Shown here piece after piece: positions 36,586-44,809 of a stretch of DNA of 64,000 nt. The first letter of the stretch is position 1. Every line of letters starts with the position of its first letter. Origin of the DNA: Streptomyces dysideae (GTDB lineage Bacteria; Actinomycetota; Actinomycetes; Streptomycetales; Streptomycetaceae); assembly GCF_001514305.1 (NCBI RefSeq), contig NZ_KQ949077.1, positions 231,721 to 295,720 on the forward strand. The letters run 5' to 3'. A program made the position numbers and the translations under genes. The notes under the pieces were generated by a model. The model searched no databases, was not told where the DNA came from, and was given only the letters and a program-made list of their open reading frames with translations.

Positions 36586-37143
36586 TTGGGGGGCGTGCAG
36601 CGTCAAGGCATCGGCGGCAGCGCCGTGATCCGCATCCGTGCGACGGGGGGTGTCCTCCTCGTCGCGCATCTCGCGTTCGTCGCCTGGCTCACGCTGCGTC
36701 CGCTGGACGTCCCATGGGTGATGCCGGCCAATCTGCGGCCGTTCGCCGGGATCAGGGCCGATCTGGCGCTGGACTGGCAGGAGGCCGCCCGGCGCATCGG
36801 CGAGGGGATGGCGCTGCTCGCGCCGCTCGGTGTACTGCTCCCGGTGGCGCACGGCAGGCTCACGGTGTCCCCGCTGGGTTCCCTGGTCCGTACGGTCGCG
36901 GCGGGCGCCCTGATCTCCATGGGCATCGAGCTGCTGCAGACCGGCGTACCGGGGCAGGTCGTGGACGTCGACTCGCTGCTGCTGAACACGGCGGGCGTGG
37001 CCCTGGCCCATGTGCTGGTGGTGCCCGCCGCCCGGTCGTGGCTCCGCCGCAGGTCCGAGCGGGAACGGCGGGCGGCCGTACCGCAGGAGGAGACGTCTCA
37101 GGGGCGGACCCCGACGATTCCCAGGGTCGGGATAGCTCCGTAG
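36586..37143 (+). CDS. VanZ-family membrane protein
   Basis: About 185 residues with four predicted helices: VLLVAHLAFVAWLTL, a helix starting GMALLAPLGVLLP, TVAAGALISMGIELLQT and VDSLLLNTAGVALAHVLVV. The signature LRPFAGI, the ELLQ segment and the D-x-D-SLLLNTAG motif identify the VanZ family, named for a teicoplanin-resistance protein of unknown biochemistry. A Ser/Arg-rich cytoplasmic tail ends it. The start is uncertain: TTG at 36586 with GGGGGG six bases upstream, GTG at 36595, or a later GTG at 36625. Confidence 0.8.
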   Translation: MGGVQRQGIGGSAVIRIRATGGVLLVAHLAFVAWLTLRPLDVPWVMPANLRPFAGIRADLALDWQEAARRIGEGMALLAPLGVLLPVAHGRLTVSPLGSLVRTVAAGALISMGIELLQTGVPGQVVDVDSLLLNTAGVALAHVLVVPAARSWLRRRSERERRAAVPQEETSQGRTPTIPRVGIAP

Positions 37144-37235
37144 AGTGACGCTTTGCCCGCTTCGTGCGCGTAGCGTTGTTGTCAGATGAGGCAGCCACTC
37201 CGGAGGCCTCCGACCAAGCTCACGAAGGAGCCGTC

Positions 37236-37436
37236 ATGACCGCGCTTGCCCGACCCACCAACGGCCGCATGATCGGCGGAGTGTGCGCCGCGCTGGCACG
37301 GCGCTTCGGCATCTCCGCGACGACGATGCGCGTGATCTTCCTGGTGTCCTGTCTGCTGCCGGGCCCCCAGTTCCTGCTCTACATAGCCCTGTGGATCCTG
37401 CTGCCCTCCGAGGACAAGGCTCGCACGGCCTGGTGA
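37236..37436 (+). CDS. PspC-domain membrane protein
   Basis: A 66-residue single-domain PspC protein: RPTNGRMIGGVCAALARRFG followed by a membrane helix (IFLVSCLLPGPQFLLYIALWILLPSEDK). PspC-domain proteins take part in envelope stress signalling in other bacteria, but stand-alone small ones in Streptomyces have no clear role. The ATG at 37236 has AAGGAG at the right distance. A strong hairpin follows the stop. Confidence 0.88.
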   Translation: MTALARPTNGRMIGGVCAALARRFGISATTMRVIFLVSCLLPGPQFLLYIALWILLPSEDKARTAW

Positions 37437-37453
37437 CCCCGCCCGCGTACGAC

Positions 37454-37491
37454 GATGGGGCGCACCCCGTGTGACCGGGGTGTGCCCCATC
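37454..37491. terminator. Bidirectional hairpin, 16-bp stem with one mismatch
   Basis: GATGGGGCGCACCCCG pairs with CGGGGTGTGCCCCATC at 37476-37491, between the convergent PspC and secreted-protein genes. Confidence 0.75.
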
Positions 37492-37510
37492 TGCACGTCG
37501 GGGACCGGGG

Positions 37511-37864
37511 TCAGCCGAGCGGAACACCGTTCACGGGCAGACCGTGGGTTGGCAGGCCCTGCACCGGCAGACCGCCGAGCAGGCCGGCGACCGGGGCGGT
37601 CGGGCCCTCGGCGAGGACCTTCTCGGCGGCCGGCTGCGCGGCGGCCAGACCCGCGCCGAGCGCCGGCTGCGCCTGGGACAGCGCCTCACCGGCCCCCGGC
37701 AGCGCCTGGGTGACCTTCTCCGCGGGGAGCGTCTGGGTCACGGTGTCCAGCGCCGCACTCGGGTCCGGGACGGCCGGGGCCGCGTTGGCGGCACCCGCGC
37801 CGGCGGCGGCGAAGGCGGCACCGAGGGCGGCGACACCGAGGGTCTTGGCAGCAGACTGCTTCAT
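37511..37864 (-). CDS. Small secreted Ala/Gly/Pro-rich protein
   Basis: A 117-residue protein starting MKQSAAKTLGVAALGAAFAA with a signal peptide cut near ANAAP. The mature chain is rich in Ala, Gly, Leu, Pro and Gln with repeated short phrases (GAGEALSQAQPALGAG, GLPVQGLPTHGLPVNGVPLG), and no Cys. The last part is a GLP-x-x repeat. The ATG at 37864 has GAGGA eight bases upstream. It resembles the exported protein at 31278; function unknown. Confidence 0.75.
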   Translation of the reverse strand: MKQSAAKTLGVAALGAAFAAAGAGAANAAPAVPDPSAALDTVTQTLPAEKVTQALPGAGEALSQAQPALGAGLAAAQPAAEKVLAEGPTAPVAGLLGGLPVQGLPTHGLPVNGVPLG

Positions 37865-38002
37865 AAAATGCGTCCTCGAAACGGGGTTACGGAGATGCGA
37901 GCGGTTCAAGACCGTAAACACGGGACGACACCCGCCGCAAACATCGAAATGCGGACGGATGGTGAATGCCCGCCCGCATCCGTACCCCAGGATGCCTCCC
38001 GC

Positions 38003-39160
38003 TCAGTCGTCCGCAGCCACAGAACCGCTGGTGGAAGTGGTCTGCCTGAACAGCCATTCGGACTTCAGCTCGGCATATCCAGGCTTGATGACGTCGTTGA
38101 TCATCGCAAGTCGTTCATCGAAAGGAATGAACGCTGATTTCATCGCATTGACGGAGAACCACTGCATGTCATCGAGCGTGTAACCGAATGCGTCGACAAG
38201 GTGCTCGAATTCCCGGGTCATGCTGGTGTGGGACATCAGCCGGTTGTCGGTGTTCACCGTGGCGCGGAAGTGGAGGCGGCGCAGCAGCCCGATGGGGTGC
38301 TCGGCGTAGGAGTCGGCGGCACCGGTCTGGAGGTTGGAGCTCGGGCACAGCTCCAACGGGATGCGCTTGTCCCGGACGTAGGAGGCGAGCCGGCCGAGCT
38401 TCACCGAGCCGTCGGGGTGGACCTGGATGTCGTCGATGATGCGCACTCCGTGCCCGAGCCGGTCGGCGCCGCACCACTGGAGGGCCTGCCAGATGGACGG
38501 CAGTCCGAAGGCCTCGCCGGCATGGATGGTGAAGTGGTTGTTCTCCCGCTTCAGGTACTCGAAGGCGTCGAGATGCCGGGTGGGCGGGTAACCGGCCTCG
38601 GCGCCCGCGATGTCGAAGCCGACCACGCCCAGGTCGCGGTAGCGGTTCGCGAGTTCGGCGATCTCCAGGGCACGGGCGGCGTGCCGCATGGCGGTGACCA
38701 GGGCGCCGACGCGGATGCGGTGGCCGTTGACCCTGGCCCGCTGCTCGCCTTCCCGGAAGCCCTCGTTGACGGCCTCGACGACCTCCTCGAGGCTCAGCCC
38801 GCCCTCGAGGTGCTGCTCGGGGGCGTAGCGCACCTCGGCGTAGACGACGCCGTCCTCGGCGAGATCCTCGGCACACTCGGCGGCGACCCGGACGAGCGCC
38901 TCGCGGGTCTGCATCACACCGACGGTGTGCGAGAAGGTCTCCAGATACCGCTCCAGGGAACCGGAGTCGGCGGCGTCCCGGAACCAGGCGCCGAGCTTGT
39001 CCGGGTCCGTCTCGGGAAGCTGGGAGTACCCGATGTCGCGGGCGAGTTCGACGATGGTCCCGGGGCGGAGCCCGCCGTCGAGGTGGTCGTGCAGCAGAAC
39101 CTTCGGCGCCCGGCGGATCTGGTCCTGTGTCGGGGTGTTCGCAATGGTCTGGCTCGTCAT
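38003..39160 (-). CDS. add: Adenosine deaminase
   Basis: Deaminates adenosine and deoxyadenosine to inosine forms, which the phosphorylase encoded at 22640 can then split. The 385-residue metal-dependent TIM barrel shows the HxH motif in [17 protein letters not shown] with the metal His and catalytic Glu, DRLGHG, and the metal Asp in [14 protein letters not shown]. The start ATG at 39160 has no ribosome site but TAGAGT six bases upstream, a leaderless pattern like deoC. The operator at 39177-39188 lies just upstream of the -10. M. tuberculosis also keeps add near deoA and cdd. Confidence 0.94.
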   Translation of the reverse strand: MTSQTIANTPTQDQIRRAPKVLLHDHLDGGLRPGTIVELARDIGYSQLPETDPDKLGAWFRDAADSGSLERYLETFSHTVGVMQTREALVRVAAECAEDLAEDGVVYAEVRYAPEQHLEGGLSLEEVVEAVNEGFREGEQRARVNGHRIRVGALVTAMRHAARALEIAELANRYRDLGVVGFDIAGAEAGYPPTRHLDAFEYLKRENNHFTIHAGEAFGLPSIWQALQWCGADRLGHGVRIIDDIQVHPDGSVKLGRLASYVRDKRIPLELCPSSNLQTGAADSYAEHPIGLLRRLHFRATVNTDNRLMSHTSMTREFEHLVDAFGYTLDDMQWFSVNAMKSAFIPFDERLAMINDVIKPGYAELKSEWLFRQTTSTSGSVAADD

Positions 39161-39176
39161 TTCCGTACTCTAGCTT

Positions 39177-39188
39177 TTACGCGCGTAG
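39177..39188. promoter_or_regulatory. Nucleoside-regulon element TTACGCGCGTAG (add)
   Basis: On the strand of add it reads CTACGCGCGTAA, one base off the perfect palindrome, four bases upstream of the TAGAGT -10 hexamer (39172-39167). Confidence 0.65.
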
Positions 39189-39273
39189 ATCGCCTGTTGT
39201 ACGAATCCGTCGATACGTAACGGTGACCGCACGGACGGGTGGAGTACACCCGGGTTTCTGACACTGTTCTGTC

Positions 39274-40035
39274 ATGGCACAGCAAGCGACGCCGGTTCGC
39301 ACGGCCCGGCTGGGGAGGACGCTCGGACCCGAGCCGACCGCGGTGAGCGGGGTGGTGCTCCTGCTCCCCGGCGGTGACGAGGTCTCCTATCGCAAGCCGT
39401 CCCCGATGCTCGCGGCCGCGTCCGTGCGGGCGCTGGGACGCCGGCTGGCGCGGGCGGGACGTACGGAGGGACTGGCCACGCATGTCGTCCACTACCGCTT
39501 CCGCGGCTGGAACGGCAGCGAGGCCCACCTGGCGCACGACGCGGTGTGGGCCGCCGACGAGGCCGTACGGCGTTACGGGGACGTCCCCGTCTGTCTCGTC
39601 GGGTTCGACATGGGTGCGCGGGCGGCGCTGCACGCGGGTGGGCACGAGGCCGTCAACTCCGTGCTGGCGATTGCTCCCTGGCTGCCGGAGGAGGACGTGG
39701 CGGCTCCGCCCGAACCGGTGAAACAGCTGGCCGGGCGGCGGGTGATGATCGTGCACGGTACGAATGACGAGCGGACCGATCCCGAGTTGTCGTTTCGGCT
39801 GGCGGCGCGGGTGAAGAAGGCGAACCGGGGAGTGTGTCGGTTCGAGGTGCACTCTGACCGGCATGGGCTGCAGCAGCATCGGGACGAAGTGCTGGCGTTG
39901 GCTGAGGACTTTGTGATGGGGGTGCTGTTCGGGCGGGCGTTTTCTCGGCCTGTTGAGGATGCGTTTGCGGCTCCGCCTCCTTTGGGGTTGAGGATGCCGT
40001 TGGCTGCGGGGTTCGGTCGTTCGTTGCGACGGTAG
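39274..40035 (+). CDS. Alpha/beta hydrolase-like protein with atypical nucleophile
   Basis: A 253-residue soluble protein with alpha/beta hydrolase order: VVLLLPGG oxyanion region, helices, nucleophile elbow LVGFDMGARAALHAGG, later VMIVHGTNDERTDP with the acid position, and a His in RHGLQQH. The elbow reads G-F-D-M-G, so Asp stands where Ser normally is, as in dehalogenases and epoxide hydrolases. The substrate is unknown. It is divergent from add; the repeat E lies beyond its stop. Confidence 0.75.
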   Translation: MAQQATPVRTARLGRTLGPEPTAVSGVVLLLPGGDEVSYRKPSPMLAAASVRALGRRLARAGRTEGLATHVVHYRFRGWNGSEAHLAHDAVWAADEAVRRYGDVPVCLVGFDMGARAALHAGGHEAVNSVLAIAPWLPEEDVAAPPEPVKQLAGRRVMIVHGTNDERTDPELSFRLAARVKKANRGVCRFEVHSDRHGLQQHRDEVLALAEDFVMGVLFGRAFSRPVEDAFAAPPPLGLRMPLAAGFGRSLRR

Positions 40036-40084
40036 AGCTCGGGGCTTGCGGTTGTGTTCGGGGGGCGGGTTATGGGGGCTTGTC

Positions 40085-40140
40085 GCGCCCACGCGGCGGA
40101 GCCGCATATGGATACAGCCCCGCGCCCCTTAGGTGCGCGA
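40085..40140. repeat. Dispersed repeat family 2, copy E
   Basis: CGCGCCCACGCGGCGGAGCC then GCATATGGATACAGCCCCGC. It is the inverted form of the module at 19318-19410 and again sits between convergent gene ends. Confidence 0.65.
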
Positions 40141-40144
40141 CCCA

Positions 40145-41098
40145 TCAGTCGGAAAGCAAGTTGCCCCTTCTTGACAGCAGGAACTTCTTGAAGGCTGCCA
40201 CCGGGGGTGTGTCGGGGCGGCCCTCCAGCCAGGCCACGCCGATTTCTCGTGCCGCCCGCGGGGCCGTGACCGTCAGCTCCGCCACTCCCGGGCGAGGGAC
40301 GGCCGGTGGGGGCAGGAGGGCGACGCCCAGGCCCGCGGCCACCAGGCCTCTCAGCGTTTCGGCCTCCTCGCCCTCGAAGGCGATTCTTGGTTTGAAGCCT
40401 GCCTCCTTGCAGAGGTCGTCGGTGATGCGGCGGAGGCCGTAGCCGGGTTCCAGGGTGACGAAGGTTTCGTCGGCGGCCTCGGCGAGGCGGATGCGTTTGC
40501 GGGCGGCGAGGCGGTGGTCGGCGGGGACGACGAGGCGGAGTTTCTGTTCGTCCAGGCGGCGGGCGACGAGGTCGGGGGCGTCGGGGACCGGGGAGGTCAG
40601 GCAGAGGTCCAGTTCGCCGGAGCGCAGCCGCTCGATCATCGCCTCGCCGTAGTTCTGGACGAGGCTGAAGCGGACGCGGGGGTGGTCGGCGCGGAAGGCG
40701 TGGAGGAGGCCGGGGACCGTTTCGGCGCCCATGGTGTGCAGGAAGCCGAAGGCGACCTTGCCGGTGGCGGGGTCGGCGTCGGCGCGTACCTCGTCGGCGG
40801 CGCGTTCGACCTCGGCGAGGGCGCGCTCGACGGAGGTGAGGAAGGTGCGGCCGGCGGGGGTGAGGGAGACGGTCCGGCCCCGGCGGGCGAACAGGTCCAC
40901 GCCCAGGTCCTGTTCGAGGCGGACCATGGCGCGGGAGAGCGTGGACTGCGGGACCTGCATCTCCCGGGCGGCGCGCGTGACGTGCTCGGTGCGGGCCACG
41001 CCCGCGAAGTACGCGAGGCGCGGAGCCAGCAACATCGCCATGTCTACTGTGTCACTGGACTGTGACAGGTGGGTCTGTGACCTCTGCTGATGCACCAT
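40145..41098 (-). CDS. LysR-family transcriptional regulator
   Basis: A 317-residue regulator. The winged helix-turn-helix (LAPRLAYFAGVARTEHVTRAAREMQVPQSTLSRAMVRLEQDLGVDLFARRGR) is followed by the substrate-binding fold with FGFLHTMGAETVPGLL and a GLGVALLPPPAVPR segment. It is divergent from a major facilitator transporter with 63 bp between the starts, so it very likely controls that gene. The start is either ATG 41098, with CATAAT seven bases upstream, or ATG 41041. It is followed by the repeat E. Confidence 0.88.
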   Translation of the reverse strand: MVHQQRSQTHLSQSSDTVDMAMLLAPRLAYFAGVARTEHVTRAAREMQVPQSTLSRAMVRLEQDLGVDLFARRGRTVSLTPAGRTFLTSVERALAEVERAADEVRADADPATGKVAFGFLHTMGAETVPGLLHAFRADHPRVRFSLVQNYGEAMIERLRSGELDLCLTSPVPDAPDLVARRLDEQKLRLVVPADHRLAARKRIRLAEAADETFVTLEPGYGLRRITDDLCKEAGFKPRIAFEGEEAETLRGLVAAGLGVALLPPPAVPRPGVAELTVTAPRAAREIGVAWLEGRPDTPPVAAFKKFLLSRRGNLLSD

Positions 41099-41161
41099 GG
41101 GAACGATTATGGGGTTTCCATGCATTGGACGGATCAGCGGGTGCGTACGTAGTTTCGAAGC

Positions 41162-42439
41162 ATGTCTCCCGCCAGTACCGGGGCGTCCACCGTCGTGGGC
41201 GCCGTTCCATCCGTTTCCGTCTCCGAATCCACCACCGACTCCCGGATGGCCCCGGGCGGGCCCGGCTACCGCCGGATGAGTTTCGCTCTCTTCCTCGCCG
41301 GTGTCGCGACCTTCGCGCTGCTCTACTCCACACAGGCCCTGCTGCCGCTGATCTCGGGCGAGTTCGGGGTGGCGGCGAGTGAGGCGAGCTGGACGGTGGC
41401 GGCGGCGACCGGCGGGCTGGCGGTGTTCGTGCTGCCGATGAGCGCGCTGTCGGAGCGGTTCGGGCGGCGTACGGTCATGACGGCGTCGCTGGCGGTCGCC
41501 GTGACGGTCGGGCTGCTGGTGCCCCTCGCGCCCTCGCTGGGCTGGCTGGTCGTGCTGCGCGCGGTGCAGGGCGCTGCGCTGGCGGGGCTTCCGGCGTCGG
41601 CGACGGCGTATCTGGCGGAGGAGGTCCGGCCGAAGGCGCTGATCACGGCGATCGGGCTGTTCGTGGCCGGCAACAGCGTCGGCGGGATGAGCGGCCGGGT
41701 CATCACCGGCTGGGTCGCGCAGGAGTGGGGCTGGCGGGTCGCCCTCGGGGTGATCGGCGTGATCGCGGTGGCGTGCGCGGTGGCGTTCCGGCTGCTGCTG
41801 CCGGCGCCGAAGCACTTCAGGGCGGGTTCGCTGCGGCCGGGGGTGCTGGTCCGGACGGTCCGTGATCATCTGGCCGACCCGCTGCTGTGCCGGCTGTACG
41901 CGATCGGCGCGCTGTTCATGACCGTCTTCGGCGGCGTGTACACGGTGATCGGCTACCGGCTGACGGAGGCGCCGTTCGGGCTGCCGCAGGGCGTCATCGG
42001 TTCGATCTTCCTGGTGTACCTGGTGGGCACGGTGTCGGCGTCGACGGCGGGCAGGCTGGTGGGCCGCCTCGGCCGCCGGGGCGCGCTGTACGCGGCCGGT
42101 GCGACCACCGCGACGGGCCTGCTGCTCTCCCTCGCGGGCTCGCTGCCCCCGGTCCTGCTGGGCCTGGTCCTGATCACCGGGGGATTCTTCGCGGGGCACG
42201 CGGTGGCGTCGTCGGCGGTCAGCAAGACGGCCACGCGGGGGCGGGCGCAGGCATCGGCGCTCTACCAGTCGGCGTACTACATCGGCTCCAGCGCGGGCAG
42301 CACGGTCGGCGCGGTGGCGTTCCACGCGGGCGGCTGGGCCGGGACGGTCGGGGTCGGGCTGCTGGCGGTGGCCGGGGTTGTGACGATCACCGTGTTCGGG
42401 ACGCGGGCGGCGCGCATGCAACGGCTCGCGGCCGCCTGA
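41162..42439 (+). CDS. Major facilitator superfamily transporter
   Basis: A 425-residue membrane protein with a 40-residue Ser/Pro-rich cytoplasmic N-terminus and 12 predicted helices. The loop 2-3 motif LSERFGRRTVM is the MFS A-motif, and the sequence resembles the YnfM/inner membrane drug-efflux group (GYRRMSFALFLAGVATFALLYSTQALLPLIS). The substrate is unknown. The start ATG at 41162 has TAGTTT six bases upstream, so the message may be leaderless. Probably controlled by the divergent LysR regulator. Confidence 0.86.
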   Translation: MSPASTGASTVVGAVPSVSVSESTTDSRMAPGGPGYRRMSFALFLAGVATFALLYSTQALLPLISGEFGVAASEASWTVAAATGGLAVFVLPMSALSERFGRRTVMTASLAVAVTVGLLVPLAPSLGWLVVLRAVQGAALAGLPASATAYLAEEVRPKALITAIGLFVAGNSVGGMSGRVITGWVAQEWGWRVALGVIGVIAVACAVAFRLLLPAPKHFRAGSLRPGVLVRTVRDHLADPLLCRLYAIGALFMTVFGGVYTVIGYRLTEAPFGLPQGVIGSIFLVYLVGTVSASTAGRLVGRLGRRGALYAAGATTATGLLLSLAGSLPPVLLGLVLITGGFFAGHAVASSAVSKTATRGRAQASALYQSAYYIGSSAGSTVGAVAFHAGGWAGTVGVGLLAVAGVVTITVFGTRAARMQRLAAA

Positions 42440-42461
42440 GTCTTCTGTTTCTTCCTGCGTT

Positions 42462-42538
42462 CCCCCTGGTCGGGGGCGGTTGTCACAGGTGGCGGATAGC
42501 GTCCGCGATCACCTGTGACAACCGGCCCGACCAGGGGG
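42462..42538. promoter_or_regulatory. Long inverted repeat covering the ribosome site of a second sliding clamp
   Basis: CCCCCTGGTCGGG (42462-42474) pairs with CCCGACCAGGGGG (42526-42538), and GGTTGTCACAGGT (42478-42490) pairs with ACCTGTGACAACC (42511-42523). An inner GCGGA/TCCGC stem completes it. The AGGGGG of the 3' arm is the ribosome site of the next gene, whose ATG is at 42546, and ATTTTTC lies between them. It is a terminator-like or ribosome-site-hiding leader. Confidence 0.75.
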
Positions 42539-42545
42539 ATTTTTC

Positions 42546-43682
42546 ATGGAGTTCCGGATCGAACGCGGTGCCTTCGCCGAGGCCGTCGGGTGGGCGGGGC
42601 GCGCGCTGCCCTCGCGTACGCCGGTGCCGGTGCTGGGCGGGCTGCTGCTGGGCGCCGGGGGTGGGCGGGTGACCGTCTCGGGGTTCGACTTCGAGGCGGC
42701 GGCGCGGACCGAGGTGGCGGCGGAGACGGTCGGGGCCGGGGAGGTGCTGGTGCCCGGGCGCAGGCTCCTGGGCATCTGCCGGGTGCTGCCCGAGGGGCCG
42801 GTGAGCTGTGTCCTGGAGGGGACGCGGTTCACGGTGGAGGCGGGTGGCACGCGGTTCGGGTTGTCGACGCTGCCGAGAGAGGAGTACCCGGCTCTGCCGT
42901 CGCAGCCTATGCCGTACGGCAGTGTGGACGCCGGTGCGTTCGCGGCCGCCGTCGGGCAGGTCGCCGTGGCGGCCGGGCGGGACGAGACGCTGCCGGTGCT
43001 GACCGGCGTACAACTGCGCCTTGACGGCGAGTCGATGATGTTGTCGGCGTCGGACCGGTACCGGTATGCCGTACGGCGGCTGGAGTGGAAGCCGGAGGCG
43101 GCGGGCGGCGGTGACGGTGCCGCGCAGACGCTGGTGCCGGCGCGGCGGCTGCTCGACGTCGCCCGGTCGCTGGCGCGGAGCGGGGTCGTGCGGGTAGGGC
43201 CGGCGCCGACGGACGGTGGGGGGCTGGTCGGGTTCGAGGGCGGGGGCATGCGGGCCGTCGTGCGGCTGCTGGACGGGCGGCTGCCGAAGTACGGGGCGCT
43301 GTTCGATCTGGCGGGGGCCTCCGTCGCCGAGGTGGAGTGCGGGGTGCTGGCGGAGGCCGTGCGGCGGGTTGCCGTGGTGGCGGAGGCCAGTGGTCCCGTG
43401 CGGTTGGACTTCTCCGGTGAGGGGTCGGTGCTGTTGCGCGCGGGGTACGGGGACGATGTCGCGGCGCAGCGGGTGCCGGCCGTGCTGAGCGGGGCCGAGG
43501 AGGTCACCGTGGCGTTCAACCCGGCGTATCTGCTGGACGCGTTGAACTCCTTCGAGGCGCCCCGGCTGCGGATCGAGATGCTCGGGACCGGGCAGCGGGC
43601 GCTGCTGAGCGCGATCGGGGCGGACGAGGCCGTGCCCGCCGGCCACCAGCATCTGCTCATGTCCGTGAAGCAACTGGCCTGA
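42546..43682 (+). CDS. DNA polymerase III beta-clamp homologue
   Basis: A 378-residue protein with the three-domain sliding clamp pattern: an N-terminal domain (FRIERGAFAEAVGWAGRALP...PVLGGLLL), a middle domain with LPVLTGVQLRLDG and SASDRYRYAVRRL, and a C-terminal domain with FNPAYLLDALNSF and the terminal segment ...QHLLMSVKQLA. The main dnaN normally sits beside dnaA, so this is a second clamp, perhaps for repair or a special polymerase. The ribosome site lies in a long hairpin. Codon use is like its neighbours, so recent transfer is not indicated. Confidence 0.88.
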   Translation: MEFRIERGAFAEAVGWAGRALPSRTPVPVLGGLLLGAGGGRVTVSGFDFEAAARTEVAAETVGAGEVLVPGRRLLGICRVLPEGPVSCVLEGTRFTVEAGGTRFGLSTLPREEYPALPSQPMPYGSVDAGAFAAAVGQVAVAAGRDETLPVLTGVQLRLDGESMMLSASDRYRYAVRRLEWKPEAAGGGDGAAQTLVPARRLLDVARSLARSGVVRVGPAPTDGGGLVGFEGGGMRAVVRLLDGRLPKYGALFDLAGASVAEVECGVLAEAVRRVAVVAEASGPVRLDFSGEGSVLLRAGYGDDVAAQRVPAVLSGAEEVTVAFNPAYLLDALNSFEAPRLRIEMLGTGQRALLSAIGADEAVPAGHQHLLMSVKQLA

Positions 43683-43792
43683 CCTGCACTTTTGCGTGCT
43701 CCGGGGGCCGTTGTCAGTGCGCTGCGGTAGCTTCCGAAGTGCGAGGCGCGAAGAGGCGCACGCCAGGGAACGGCCACAGGGGTGGGTGGACG

Positions 43793-44809
43793 ATGAGCGA
43801 CGGTACGGCGACGACGACAGACCTCGACGTCAGGCTGGAGAAACACCGGGTCGAGCTGACCGGCTACTGCTATCGCATGCTCGGCTCGTCCTTCGAGGCC
43901 GAGGACGCGGTGCAGGACACGATGGTCCGGGCCTGGCGGAGCTACGAGAAGTTCGAGGGGCGGTCCACTCTGCGCTCGTGGCTGTACCGGATCGCGACGA
44001 ACGTGTGCCTGGACATGCTGACGGCGGGCAACAAGCGGGCCAGGCCCATGGACCTGAGCGAGTCGACGCCCCTGGCGCAGGCGGCGCTGTCGCCCCGCCC
44101 GGACAACACCTGGCTGGAGCCGATGCCGGACGCCCGGGTGCTGCCGACGGTGGAGGACCCGGCGGAGGCGGCGGTCGCCAAGGAATCGGTGCGGCTCGCC
44201 TTCATGGCCGCCCTGCAGCAACTGCCGCCCAAGCAGCGGGCGGTGCTGATCCTGCGCGAGGTGCTGGCCTGGAGGGCGAGCGAGGTCGCCGAGCTGCTCG
44301 GCACCACGGTCGCTTCGGTCAACAGCGCGCTGCAGCGGGCGCGGGCGACGCTCGCCGAGCGGGACGGGCAGAGCCCCGAGGGAGTGGTCTCCGACCCACT
44401 GGACGAGGAGCAGCAGAAGCTCCTGGAGCGGTATGTCGCGGCCTTCGAGGGCTATGACATGACGGCGCTGACGGCGCTGCTGCACGAGGACGCCATCATG
44501 ACGATGCCGCCGTTCGACCTGTGGCTGACCGGGCACGAGGACATCACCGGCTTCATGACGACGCTCGGCGCCCCCTGCGCGGGCTCGCGTCTGGTGCCGG
44601 TCCAGGTCAACGGGCTGCCTGGGTTCGCGCAGTACAAGCCGGACCCGGAAGCGGGCGGCTTCGCTCCGTGGGCGGTGCAGGTGCTGGAGATCTCAGAGGG
44701 CCGGATCACCGGGTTCCACTGCTTCCTCGACACCAAGCGCTGGTTCCCGCTGTTCGGGCTCCCCCTCCATCTCGATGCGGATGCCGACCAGGTCGAGGAG
44801 GGCGTGTAG
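43793..44809 (+). CDS. ECF sigma factor with SnoaL-like C-terminal domain
   Basis: A 338-residue sigma factor. Region 2 is HRVELTGYCYRMLGSSFEAEDAVQDTMVRAWRS, region 4 is LPPKQRAVLILREVLAWRASEVAELLGTTVASVNSALQRARATL. After these comes a SnoaL_2-like domain of about 130 residues (LLERYVAAFEGYDMTALTALLHEDAIMTMPPF), typical of the long ECF factors that need no separate anti-sigma. The ATG at 43793 has GGTGG upstream. Its 3' end overlaps that of the convergent STAS gene by 117 bases. Confidence 0.88.
   Translation: MSDGTATTTDLDVRLEKHRVELTGYCYRMLGSSFEAEDAVQDTMVRAWRSYEKFEGRSTLRSWLYRIATNVCLDMLTAGNKRARPMDLSESTPLAQAALSPRPDNTWLEPMPDARVLPTVEDPAEAAVAKESVRLAFMAALQQLPPKQRAVLILREVLAWRASEVAELLGTTVASVNSALQRARATLAERDGQSPEGVVSDPLDEEQQKLLERYVAAFEGYDMTALTALLHEDAIMTMPPFDLWLTGHEDITGFMTTLGAPCAGSRLVPVQVNGLPGFAQYKPDPEAGGFAPWAVQVLEISEGRITGFHCFLDTKRWFPLFGLPLHLDADADQVEEGV

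Noticed and set aside
41099..42421. N-terminal extension of the LysR gene
   Set aside because: Shadow of the MFS transporter gene on the other strand; very high Arg/Gln/His content and no homology pattern.
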